DNA of 64,000 nt from Prochlorococcus marinus (GTDB lineage Bacteria; Cyanobacteriota; Cyanobacteriia; PCC-6307; Cyanobiaceae). A model generated the notes under the pieces. That model did not search any database. It had not been told where the DNA came from and saw only the letters and a list, made by a program, of their open reading frames with translations. This document shows, piece after piece, positions 27,045-35,172 of this stretch. Position 1 is the first letter of the stretch; each line of letters begins with the position of its first letter. The translations under genes and the position numbers were made by a program. Where the stretch lies: positions 62,001 through 126,000 of the forward strand of contig NZ_CVSZ01000035.1 in assembly GCF_001180325.1 (NCBI RefSeq), given 5' to 3'.

Positions 27045-28166
27045 TTAGTTGTTTTCTAGATTAGTTATATCAGTTGGTATTACGTTTAATTGAATAAGTT
27101 TATTTTTACGCTTCAATAATATATTGATTTGTTTATTTATACCATTTTTACTTATTTGGTCTAAAACGTCTGATGCTTTTTCAATATCTTTTTTACCGAT
27201 TTTTATTATAATGTCATTTATCATGATTCCACTCTTTTCAGCTGGGCTATTTGGTACTACATATCCAACTTTAACGGCATTATTTTTTCTCTCAGAATTA
27301 CTTTCTTCTATTAGGCTAATTCCGATCATAGGATGAACTACTTTTCCATTTTTTATAAGTTGATAGGCAATTTCTTTAGCTTTATTAATTGGTATTGCGA
27401 AACTTAAACCCGCGCCTGGACCTGATCTTATCAACGTATTAATACCAATTACTTCTCCCTCGCTATTCAATAGTGGACCTCCAGAATTGCCAGGATTAAT
27501 AGCAGCGTCTGTTTGTATCAATTCAAGCTTTTTATCATATATTCCTAATTGATTTACGTTTCTATTTAGATTACTAATAATACCAAGGGTAACTGTGTTT
27601 TCTAGTCCAAATGGATTTCCGACTGCTATGGCCCAATCACCAACTTTAATCTTTGCTGAATTGCCCAATTTTGCTTTTGGCCAAGGTCCTTTCCCTTCAA
27701 TCTTTAGCACAGCTAAATCAGTAAAAAAGTCTTGCCCTATCAGTTTTGCTTCAAATTTTTTGCCATTGGTTAAACCAACAATCACCTTATCTGATCCATT
27801 CACAACATGAGCATTGGTCATTATAAGTCCATCTGCAAAAATAAACCCACTACCTTGGTTTTGCTCTATCCTGGGCCGATTATCATTCGGTAAATCTAAT
27901 CCAAAAAATCTTTCAAAATATGGGTCTAGAAGTAATTGAGAATTTCTAGGAAATTTTCTTTTTTTAACATATCTTTGAGTATCAATTGTAACTACAGCTG
28001 AACCGGTTCTTTCTACAGCTTTAGTTATAAAAGATTTATTTGAATATAAATTAACTTCATTAATTTTTGGTTTATTGAATGGTTGGGATATTACTTTTGC
28101 AGGATATCTAATATTCACTGTAATTAATGAGGCGATTAGTAATAGCTTTTGGATGTCTCTTTTCAA
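27045..28166 (-). CDS. HtrA/Deg-family serine protease with one PDZ domain
   Basis: 373 residues. A hydrophobic N-terminal stretch (KLLLIASLITVNI) acts as signal sequence or anchor. The catalytic triad is His in TNAHVV, Asp in DLAVLKI and Ser in GNSGGPLLN. A single PDZ domain lies in the last 100 residues (VGYVVPNSPAEKSGIMINDII). This is the HhoA/HhoB/HtrA type that degrades damaged proteins in the periplasm or thylakoid lumen; which of the three it is cannot be decided. It has a 171 bp gap to the divergent DUF2973 gene. Confidence 0.92.
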   Translation of the reverse strand: MKRDIQKLLLIASLITVNIRYPAKVISQPFNKPKINEVNLYSNKSFITKAVERTGSAVVTIDTQRYVKKRKFPRNSQLLLDPYFERFFGLDLPNDNRPRIEQNQGSGFIFADGLIMTNAHVVNGSDKVIVGLTNGKKFEAKLIGQDFFTDLAVLKIEGKGPWPKAKLGNSAKIKVGDWAIAVGNPFGLENTVTLGIISNLNRNVNQLGIYDKKLELIQTDAAINPGNSGGPLLNSEGEVIGINTLIRSGPGAGLSFAIPINKAKEIAYQLIKNGKVVHPMIGISLIEESNSERKNNAVKVGYVVPNSPAEKSGIMINDIIIKIGKKDIEKASDVLDQISKNGINKQINILLKRKNKLIQLNVIPTDITNLENN

Positions 28167-28337
28167 TTTTGATTTTTATGTTCTTAGAGAGATTTAATAC
28201 ACCATATCAGTGTGCTTTAAATATAACTACTAATTAAATTTATTGAATATAGAGAATAATTTAATAACTGAAAGTAGCTAAATTACTTTTTTTCGGGCTA
28301 TGATGTCTAAAATATAACTAATTTAATTATAAGTTTG

Positions 28338-28601
28338 ATGACTATCCTATTCCCAATAATATATTCTGCAGCTTTAACTTATTTAGTTTGGAAAGCTTTT
28401 AAAGTAATGTCTAATGGCTGGAGTATATCCGATAATAAAAATCAACGATTGAGTTCTTCCAGTTTTAAACAAAAAAAGTACACAATACATCCAGAACTTT
28501 TAGATAAATCAGGAAATCTAACAGAAGAAGAGCTATTAACAGTAAGATTTTCTAATGACAATGACACTACATTAGAAGAAAAAGGTTCAGCAACTGATTA
28601 A
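28338..28601 (+). CDS. DUF2973-type cyanobacterial small membrane protein
   Basis: 87 residues from ATG 28338; a TTG directly upstream is also in frame. One N-terminal hydrophobic helix (MTILFPIIYSAALTYLVWKAF) is followed by a Ser/Lys-rich linker and the C-terminal block IHPELLDKSGNLTEEELLTVRF, which I associate with DUF2973. Function unknown. The next gene starts 24 bp later on the same strand. Confidence 0.65.
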   Translation: MTILFPIIYSAALTYLVWKAFKVMSNGWSISDNKNQRLSSSSFKQKKYTIHPELLDKSGNLTEEELLTVRFSNDNDTTLEEKGSATD

Positions 28602-28625
28602 TCAAATTACATCTTAGGAAAAAAA

Positions 28626-29009
28626 TTGGAATTAAGAACAAAAATTGTCTCAACGGTAATAAGATCTCTTAAATTGCCACCAAGATTTCGTTTAAAAATA
28701 GTTAAAGAAGATCCAGTAAGACTTGAACTAAGTCTTACTCCTTCGTACGGTAAAAATCCAGTTATTGTTGGTATAGTCGAATCTTTAGACTTAGTTGCGC
28801 GAAGAGATAGAGAAGGTAGACTACCCAGAGATCTTCAAGGTACTTGGGACTGGACCGTAAGGCATGGAAAAGTTAGTACTGGAGGTTGGAATCCTATGTT
28901 AAAAGAAGCATTGCAAACAATGTTTGATACAGGATTGCCGGCCATTGTATATGAGGAATTAACTGGAGATGATTATAGACCTGTTGATGGTGTAAGACAT
29001 GTTAAATAA
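28626..29009 (+). CDS. Conserved hypothetical protein, 127 aa
   Basis: Starts at TTG; no ATG fits the front. A compact, mixed alpha/beta protein with many Arg and Asp residues; distinctive parts are LPPRFRLKIVKEDPVRLELS, LQGTWDWTVRHGKVSTGGWN and the C-terminal EELTGDDYRPVDGVRHVK. No membrane segment and no cysteine. I cannot name its family. It sits between DUF2973 and an hli gene and is likely co-transcribed with the former. Confidence 0.7.
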   Translation: MELRTKIVSTVIRSLKLPPRFRLKIVKEDPVRLELSLTPSYGKNPVIVGIVESLDLVARRDREGRLPRDLQGTWDWTVRHGKVSTGGWNPMLKEALQTMFDTGLPAIVYEELTGDDYRPVDGVRHVK

Positions 29010-29078
29010 ATAATTTATTATTTATCATAAATTCTTCATTAAAACGTTAAAATAACTTAATAAGTAATACAGTTAATT

Positions 29079-29225
29079 ATGAATAATGACAATCAACCAA
29101 GATTTGGCTTCGTAAATTTTGCAGAAACCTGGAATGGCCGTATGGCAATGATGGGTATTTTAATTGGACTTGGTACTGAATTAATTACTGGGCAAAGTAT
29201 TCTTCGACAAATTGGAATAGGTTAG
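29079..29225 (+). CDS. hli: High-light-inducible protein, short form (48 aa)
   Basis: A short frame with the Hli signature: FVNFAETWNGRMAMMGILIG, then LGTELITGQSILRQIG. The Glu-x-x-Asn-Gly-Arg chlorophyll-binding motif is intact in one membrane helix. Proteins like this protect photosystems under high light or nutrient stress. The 69 bp before it hold an AT-rich region with no clear promoter. It ends 4 bp before the convergent zinc-ribbon gene. Confidence 0.93.
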   Translation: MNNDNQPRFGFVNFAETWNGRMAMMGILIGLGTELITGQSILRQIGIG

Positions 29226-29229
29226 TATT

Positions 29230-29571
29230 TTATTTAATTTCTTCTGCTTTCACATCAATCGTACTTTCACTGGGCTTATTATCTAATTGATTTTTCTTAC
29301 TTATTTTCTCTAGATCTGCACCGCAATTCATGCAGGTTTCACTTAAACCTAATGATATTGCTCCACAATTACTGCATGTATTAATTTTAGATTTGTAAGA
29401 GTTAAAACCTATAAACACTAAAACTAACAATAGAAGAGGAATGAGAAATATAAGAAGTAGGATATTTCCAACAAAGCTAATGAAAAAGTTTAATCCAAAA
29501 ATTGGAATAACGATAAGTATGATTAATGAATAGGTAAGAAGATTTTTATTAGCTTTAAGAAAATAATTCAC
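29230..29571 (-). CDS. Membrane protein with C-terminal zinc ribbon
   Basis: 113 residues. Two adjacent hydrophobic helices fill residues about 13-55. A Cys4 zinc ribbon follows (CSNCGAISLGLSETCMNCGA, CxxC-x(11)-CxxC), and the tail is charged (Lys/Glu/Asp). The ribbon would face the cytosol. Neighbours are an hli gene and the BrkB-like gene (13 bp), so it is probably transcribed after the latter. Function unknown. Confidence 0.7.
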   Translation of the reverse strand: MNYFLKANKNLLTYSLIILIVIPIFGLNFFISFVGNILLLIFLIPLLLLVLVFIGFNSYKSKINTCSNCGAISLGLSETCMNCGADLEKISKKNQLDNKPSESTIDVKAEEIK

Positions 29572-29584
29572 CTTGTTTATATCC

Positions 29585-30514
29585 TTATCTATAATTTCTT
29601 TTTTTATTTACTAGAGTCATACTAGCAATTACTACGCTCCAACACTGTCCAAAATATAAAATCACTCCTAATAGCCATACCCACAAAGTAAGTACTAGAA
29701 AGCCTCCAATAAACCCGTATGCTTGAAATCTCACTCCAAGTGAGAGAATACTTTTACTTACTGCTAAGTTCAAAGTGGTTAGGCCAATTCCAATAAGAAA
29801 AGATCCAGGTAAAAGTGGTTTCAAAGGAACTTTTCGACTGGGTAAGAGGGCTTGTAATAAAAGAGCCATTAAAGAAAATCCGATTAGTGGTATTGCAAAC
29901 TGACCAACTTGTAATAGCGGTAACTTTATTAATAAATCAGAAATAAGAGTATTAGATTTTGAAAGATTTTCTAAAACATTACTTGGGATCATTCTAAGAT
30001 TTGCACTAATCTGATCTAGTACCATTAAAAAGCCAATAAAGAATACTATTAAAAAGGCTTCAACTCTATTTCTGAGAAACCTCGAAGCTTGTACTCTCCA
30101 AGCAGCATTTACTTTTCTAGAAGGAATTTCGTCTTCCCACAGTCTATCTGAGCCTCTTTGAAGAGATAGATATGCATTTCCTGCTGTAAAAAGCAAAAAC
30201 ATAGCTCCTAGAATACCAGCTCCAAAACCTTGATCTATCAAATTAAATAATGTTGTTTCTACTAGCTCAACCACTGAAGGAGGTAGAAGCTGAGCAGCAA
30301 TAGCAATTATTTGTTGATCCAATCCCTCTTGTTTTCCTAGGAACCATGAAGCTATTGAAAGAGAAATCAGAAGGATAGGAAAAAATGATTGAAGTGTGTA
30401 GTATGCAAATGCAGCGCTTAAATCAACACAATCAGATTTGCTCCATCGTTCACAAGCTCCCCATAAACTTTTCAGTATCCATGTCGAACTTCGCTGCATA
30501 TTAATTTTTTTCAA
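29585..30514 (-). CDS. YihY/BrkB-family membrane protein
   Basis: 309 residues, about six membrane helices. Family marks are the early block CVDLSAAFAYYTLQSFFPILL (the piece SAAFAYYTLQSFFP), then SLQRGSDRLWE, and LGVRFQAYGFIGGFLVLTLWVW near the C terminus. The family has been called virulence factor BrkB or, wrongly, RNase BN; its actual role is unknown, perhaps transport. An alternative start lies at residue 6. It is 76 bp downstream of the inositol phosphatase gene on the same strand. Confidence 0.88.
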   Translation of the reverse strand: MKKINMQRSSTWILKSLWGACERWSKSDCVDLSAAFAYYTLQSFFPILLISLSIASWFLGKQEGLDQQIIAIAAQLLPPSVVELVETTLFNLIDQGFGAGILGAMFLLFTAGNAYLSLQRGSDRLWEDEIPSRKVNAAWRVQASRFLRNRVEAFLIVFFIGFLMVLDQISANLRMIPSNVLENLSKSNTLISDLLIKLPLLQVGQFAIPLIGFSLMALLLQALLPSRKVPLKPLLPGSFLIGIGLTTLNLAVSKSILSLGVRFQAYGFIGGFLVLTLWVWLLGVILYFGQCWSVVIASMTLVNKKRNYR

Positions 30515-30590
30515 ATATTTTATTTATTTACTTCTTTTTTATTGTATCGGATTAAGAATTTTTTCAAGCAATTATTGATTAATCCTGCAA

Positions 30591-31391
30591 CTATTTCTCT
30601 AATAATAAATTGCCCCATGGCTTTAAAATTTCAACTTTTTCTATAGATCTACAAGCAATTAATGGAAAATTTATATCGCTCAAGTCTTCTCCTGAAACTA
30701 AATTTAGAGGATCTGTTTCTAACCACTCTATAGAACAATTGAGTTCTTCCAATAGCAGCCAGGCTGCTGCAATATCCCAAATCTTAGGGGTTGATTCTAT
30801 TGCTCCGAAAGTTTGTCCCATAGCTACACTAGTAAGATTTAAACTTGATACACCTAAGAGTCTGATTTTGCCTGGAAATACTGAGTTTGGTTTTTTTTGT
30901 AAAATTTTTATTGATCTACTACATAAAGAAATGCATTCACTTTGATGATTATTTTGGCTAGGATTTATTTTCTGGTTATTTAACCAAACTCCCTTACCTT
31001 TAATGGATACAAACTTTTTTTTCAATGTAGGAATTATTAAAAAAGAAGATTGAGGTTTACCATCAACGAACCTTGCCACTGATATAGACCAGTAGGGAAT
31101 ACCTGCAGCAAAATTTGTTGTCCCATCGAGTGGATCGACCACCCAATAAGCTTTTGAGTTTGGAATGAACTTTTGCCCTTCTTCACTAAGAACGCCCTCA
31201 CCTGGAGCTATTGAAGCTAAGCCATCTACGATTGTTTGGTCACTCCATAAATCACAACTTGTTAACAATGATCCATCTGATTTATTGCTGGCGCTAATAT
31301 TTCCAAAATCTTTTTTTTGACGTTGACTAACGAATTCAAATAAAGAATCTAATTCACTTAGTTGCTCATTAGTTAAATTTGTTGGATTCAT
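30591..31391 (-). CDS. Inositol monophosphatase-family phosphatase
   Basis: About 266 residues from ATG 31391, whose ATGA overlaps the stop of the TolC-like gene; an in-frame start at 31406 would overlap further. Metal-site motifs are DPLDGTTNF and WDIAAAWLLLEE, as in SuhB, CysQ and archaeal-type phosphatases. Substrate could be inositol phosphate, 3'-phosphoadenosine 5'-phosphate or fructose bisphosphate. Only one family member is in this window, so the substrate stays open. Confidence 0.87.
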   Translation of the reverse strand: MNPTNLTNEQLSELDSLFEFVSQRQKKDFGNISASNKSDGSLLTSCDLWSDQTIVDGLASIAPGEGVLSEEGQKFIPNSKAYWVVDPLDGTTNFAAGIPYWSISVARFVDGKPQSSFLIIPTLKKKFVSIKGKGVWLNNQKINPSQNNHQSECISLCSRSIKILQKKPNSVFPGKIRLLGVSSLNLTSVAMGQTFGAIESTPKIWDIAAAWLLLEELNCSIEWLETDPLNLVSGEDLSDINFPLIACRSIEKVEILKPWGNLLLEK

Positions 31392-32821
31392 CTTTCTATA
31401 TTGCAAATAGACTCTGCATCTTTAATTTTAGTATTACTACTACCCAAACAATTTTCACTAGCATCAAGGAAAGTTAATCTTTCTAATTCATCTATATTCA
31501 AATTGTAATTATATATTGCATTAATATTTTTTGATTTTGCATTACTTAATTCATTTTGCCTAACAAGAACATCTTTTAGAGTTGATATTCCAACATCATA
31601 TCTAAGTCTAGAAAGCCTTACAGACTCTTTGCTTGATTCAATTTCTTTAAGAGAAGAAATTATTTTTTCTTCATTTAATTTGAGATTTAAGTAGGCTTTA
31701 CTAATACTTGTGGTTAAAACATTTTTTAGATTTTCATAAGCATATTTTTCAGCTTCCGAATCTGCTAATTTTGATTTGTAGGAGTTCTTATTTTGTCCAC
31801 CATCAAAAATACTCCATGCAAAATTTAGACTTATGGTATTTGTATAATTAGATCCAGATTTTTCAGAGTCGATATTAGTTGCTAGAGAGTCACCCTTTGA
31901 AAATGTACTTGATAATGAATTACTGATATAGATATTTGGCTTATTTTGGGCTAAAAAGCTCTCTGCTTGGCTCTTTTTGATTGATTTTTGAAGAATAAGG
32001 TTTTTTAAGGAAAGATTTTTTTCCAAACCTTCATTAATATTCTTATTAAATTTATAATTCCAAAATCCTATAAGACTTTGCTCTTTATTAGTTTCGAAAT
32101 CACCCTTAACATTAAGAATCTCTTTAAGAGAAATTTTATTAATTTCATGTTCTATTTTCTTTTCATTCAGTGATTGTTGATCTCGAGATAATTGAGCTTC
32201 TGCTTCAAGAACTTCAAATTTTGTACCAATTCCAGCATCTAGCTTCGCTTTAGCATTTTCTAAACTTGTAATTGATAAATCGAGTGTGAATTTTTTATTT
32301 TTAATATCTTGATATGACTTTTTGTATTTGTGATATCTGATTCTTGCTTCTTGAAGTAAATCTTTTTTCTTAATCTCAAAATTATTTTCTGCAATTTTGT
32401 AATTTATTTTGGCAATTTTAATTTCAGATCCCCTTAGCGGCGCAATTAAATCCCATTGAATGTTCAGGGAGGGATTAGCCGTAAATTGTGATGTTTTTAA
32501 AGTAGGTGAATTGCTATTATACTTTTTACCTGCGACATATTTTGGTAACCCATTAGCTTGAAAATCCAAGGATGGGTATCTTTTGGCAATTTGACTGGAA
32601 AGATTAAAGCTTGCAGAGTTTACTAGGTTTTGTAATGATTTTAATTCTTGATTATTTAATACAAGTTTTTCTATTTCTTGATAATCAACAAAAGTAATAT
32701 TTGATTTTTCTTCTAAAACATTATCAATGTAATTTTTTATTTCGCTCGATAAAACATAAAAGGTATTCATACTTAGAGTAAGCGGCAATAATAAGAAAGG
32801 ATTTATTACTCTTCTAAGCAT
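31388..32821 (-). CDS. TolC-family outer membrane efflux protein
   Basis: About 477 residues from ATG 32821; a TTG at 32854 is an unlikely longer start. A signal peptide is visible (MLRRVINPFLLLPLTL). The body is a duplicated long coiled-coil pattern rich in Asn, Lys and Leu, with LSRLRYDVGISTLKDVLVRQNEL typical of TolC second repeat and KLDAGIGTKFEVLEAEAQLS of the first (only the pieces GIGTKFEVLEAEAQL and GISTLKDVL are cited). It forms the outer membrane duct for tripartite efflux. No inner-membrane pump is adjacent. It follows the radical SAM gene with a gap of 25 bp. Confidence 0.88.
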   Translation of the reverse strand: MLRRVINPFLLLPLTLSMNTFYVLSSEIKNYIDNVLEEKSNITFVDYQEIEKLVLNNQELKSLQNLVNSASFNLSSQIAKRYPSLDFQANGLPKYVAGKKYNSNSPTLKTSQFTANPSLNIQWDLIAPLRGSEIKIAKINYKIAENNFEIKKKDLLQEARIRYHKYKKSYQDIKNKKFTLDLSITSLENAKAKLDAGIGTKFEVLEAEAQLSRDQQSLNEKKIEHEINKISLKEILNVKGDFETNKEQSLIGFWNYKFNKNINEGLEKNLSLKNLILQKSIKKSQAESFLAQNKPNIYISNSLSSTFSKGDSLATNIDSEKSGSNYTNTISLNFAWSIFDGGQNKNSYKSKLADSEAEKYAYENLKNVLTTSISKAYLNLKLNEEKIISSLKEIESSKESVRLSRLRYDVGISTLKDVLVRQNELSNAKSKNINAIYNYNLNIDELERLTFLDASENCLGSSNTKIKDAESICNIER

Positions 32822-32846
32822 GTTTTGTAGTATAGAAAATATTCGA

Positions 32847-34226
32847 TTAACCAATCAAAGTATTAATAATATCATTTGAATCATCAAGAACGTGAATTTT
32901 AGTATTTATTTGATTCTCAACTTCTTGAATATTTTTATCATCTAAAAATAAATCAGTATTAATTTTTAACATAATAGATGGTATGTAAACAGCTTCTCCT
33001 AAATCCTTATTTTTCAGCCCGTAAATTAGATCTTCTCCAGTAAGAAGACCTGTCACAACTTGATCTTGACCCCAATAAATACTTGGCAAACCATATAAAT
33101 TAATTGTTAATCCATGAATTAAGTTTAATTTCTTAACTGTAGGAATTAGGGCTTCATAAACTAATTTACCCACAATCCAACTAACTTTTTTTGGCTTTTT
33201 TACTTTTTGGGGTAAGTTTTTAGTCTTCTCTCTTAATCCTTCTAGAAAGTTTCTAATAGTCCCAACTCCATTAGATTCTTGTGGCATATTTTCATAGGTT
33301 TTGTAATTAGGTAAATTTGTTCCAGCAATTAAATACCATTCGTCTGCTAGCCAACAAAAACGAGTCCCTAGAGTAATTTGTAGAGAGGCTTGAATTCTCT
33401 CTACTTGTTTAATAGTTTTTTTTGCGTATTCTGGGCTTATTGGCTTCAATCCATCATTTTTAGGTCTAAATTTTGTAAGTCCTACAGGAACTATTGCGAC
33501 TGAAAGTACTGTCTGAGAGGTTTTTTTGTAGAATTCAGCCAGTTCCAAAATTGATTTTTCAAGAATTTCCCCATCATTTATATCAGGACAAACAACAATT
33601 TGAGCATGTATTTGAATAGAGTTTTTTTCAAACCACGAAATTTGATCAAGTATCACTCCTGCTTTTTTATTTTTCAATAATTTTTTTCTTGTGGCGGAAT
33701 CAGTGGCATGAACTGAAATAAAAAGTGGGGATAGTCTTTGCATAGCAATTCTTTCCCAGTCTTCTTTTTTTAAATTCGTAAGAGTTAAATAAGAGCCATA
33801 TAGGAAACTTAATCTATAATCATCATCTTTTATATAGAGGCTTTTTCTTTTACCACTTGGCTGTTGATCGATAAAACAAAATGGACATCTATTATTGCAT
33901 TGCTTGATTGAATCAAATAATGCATCTTTAAAATTTATACCTAAATTAACGTCTTGATCTTTTTCAATATTTATGTGGTGAATTTCATGATTTTTATCTA
34001 AAACTGATATGTCTAAAATTTCTTCACTAATTAAAATCTGATAATCAATTAAATCTCTTGGTTTTTTTCCATTAATACTAATAATTGAATCACCAGATTC
34101 AAATCCTATTTCTTCAGCAATGGAATTAGCTTCAATACTTTCAATTTCTGCAGGATTTATTTGATAAGTAATATTAGGGACCAAAAGATCATTGAGATTT
34201 TCAGTGTAATTAATTTCTTGCCACAC
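32847..34226 (-). CDS. PDZ and DUF512 radical SAM-like Fe-S protein (TIGR03279 type)
   Basis: 459 residues from GTG. The N-terminal 75 residues look like a PDZ-type domain (EIGFESGDSIISINGKKP). A 4Fe-4S motif CNNRCPFCFIDQ (CX3CX2C) follows around residue 113-120, then a TIM-barrel-like region and DUF512. Members occur in clostridia and in nearly all cyanobacteria; their role is not known. It leads a compact minus-strand operon with the TolC-like and inositol phosphatase genes. Confidence 0.88.
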   Translation of the reverse strand: MWQEINYTENLNDLLVPNITYQINPAEIESIEANSIAEEIGFESGDSIISINGKKPRDLIDYQILISEEILDISVLDKNHEIHHINIEKDQDVNLGINFKDALFDSIKQCNNRCPFCFIDQQPSGKRKSLYIKDDDYRLSFLYGSYLTLTNLKKEDWERIAMQRLSPLFISVHATDSATRKKLLKNKKAGVILDQISWFEKNSIQIHAQIVVCPDINDGEILEKSILELAEFYKKTSQTVLSVAIVPVGLTKFRPKNDGLKPISPEYAKKTIKQVERIQASLQITLGTRFCWLADEWYLIAGTNLPNYKTYENMPQESNGVGTIRNFLEGLREKTKNLPQKVKKPKKVSWIVGKLVYEALIPTVKKLNLIHGLTINLYGLPSIYWGQDQVVTGLLTGEDLIYGLKNKDLGEAVYIPSIMLKINTDLFLDDKNIQEVENQINTKIHVLDDSNDIINTLIG

Positions 34227-34272
34227 AATTTAAGGTTAAATACGCACATATAAATTTATTTTAAACTTATAT

Positions 34273-34386
34273 ATGACTCAAAGTGTATTAAATACTTTTA
34301 AAAAACTAAATATAGGAGTGAAATTATGGGCCTTTTATTTATTAAAATATGGCATTCGCAGTTTTCTAAAACACGATTTAGATTAA
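34273..34386 (+). CDS. Possible small protein, 37 aa
   Basis: A short frame MTQSVLNTFKKLNIGVKLW, then AFYLLKYGIRSFLKHDLD. It is amphipathic and basic with an aromatic core, and stands 18 bp before the DUF3120 gene on the same strand. It could be a real micro-protein or the leader of the DUF3120 transcript; there is no family match and the reading frame is short, so the call is weak. Confidence 0.3.
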   Translation: MTQSVLNTFKKLNIGVKLWAFYLLKYGIRSFLKHDLD

Positions 34387-34404
34387 TTAAAATAACCAAT
34401 TTCA

Positions 34405-35172
34405 TTGAAAGAATTAATTACAAAAAATTTAGAAGTAAAAGATAAATTCAACCATGAATCTCATAATACAGTTGATTCATACGAAAATATTTTTTTATCA
34501 AATTCTATATCTTTAAGATTGTGGTCTTCTTTTTTTGTAATTTTACCTATTTTTGTTCAAGCCCCTTGGGTTAGATTAGAACCAATAAGTGCTCTTTGTT
34601 TTACTTTTGTTATTGTCTTAGTGGCAATTGTTTTGAATCAGAAAGGATCAAATAAGTGGTTTATTGTCAGTTCATTATTAATTGGTGTATCAGGTAGTTG
34701 GCTTGGAGGATGTTTGTTCTGGGGATGGTTAAGCCCATTTCCTATCCTACATATACCGGTTGAAGCTGTAGTTCTCCCATTAGCTTTAATTGGATTTGGT
34801 ACTAATTGGAAAATAGGTTCAAGTTTTTATATCTCTTCTTTATTTGGAACCGCAGTTACCGACATAACAATATTTTTAATCGGAATCATGGATCAATGGA
34901 GGCAGGTAATTACAGCAGATTCTGAAACTGCACCTATGATTCTTCAAAAAACCTCTGAGAGTCTTCTACAAATAAAATCATTATCTGTTATCATCTTTGT
35001 TGCTCTTATACTTTGGTTTATTTCAAAAGAAATTCTAGATTCTGCCACAATTAATACTACTAGTGGTAAAGCACTGTTAGTTTCTGGTTACGTAATTCAA
35101 ACTACATTAATTGTTGATGGTATTTTCATTGTTCTAGCAATATTGCAACCAACTTTTAGTGGATTGGTTTAA
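34405..35172 (+). CDS. DUF3120 membrane protein
   Basis: 255 residues from TTG. Seven or so hydrophobic segments, starting after a polar 35-residue N terminus. The block PWVRLEPISALCFTFV and GGCLFWGWLSPFPILHIPVEA mark the cyanobacterial DUF3120 family (the second piece seen as FWGWLSPFPILHIPVEA). Function unknown; plausible as a transporter. Its stop overlaps the nadB start by one base (TAATG), so the two are co-translated. Confidence 0.8.
   Translation: MKELITKNLEVKDKFNHESHNTVDSYENIFLSNSISLRLWSSFFVILPIFVQAPWVRLEPISALCFTFVIVLVAIVLNQKGSNKWFIVSSLLIGVSGSWLGGCLFWGWLSPFPILHIPVEAVVLPLALIGFGTNWKIGSSFYISSLFGTAVTDITIFLIGIMDQWRQVITADSETAPMILQKTSESLLQIKSLSVIIFVALILWFISKEILDSATINTTSGKALLVSGYVIQTTLIVDGIFIVLAILQPTFSGLV

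Noticed and set aside
29046-29063. HLR1-like direct repeat (GTTAAAAT, then CTTAATAA) upstream of the short hli gene
   Set aside because: The first half has one mismatch to the (G/T)TTACA(T/A)(T/A) form but the second has three; in DNA this AT-rich that is expected by chance.
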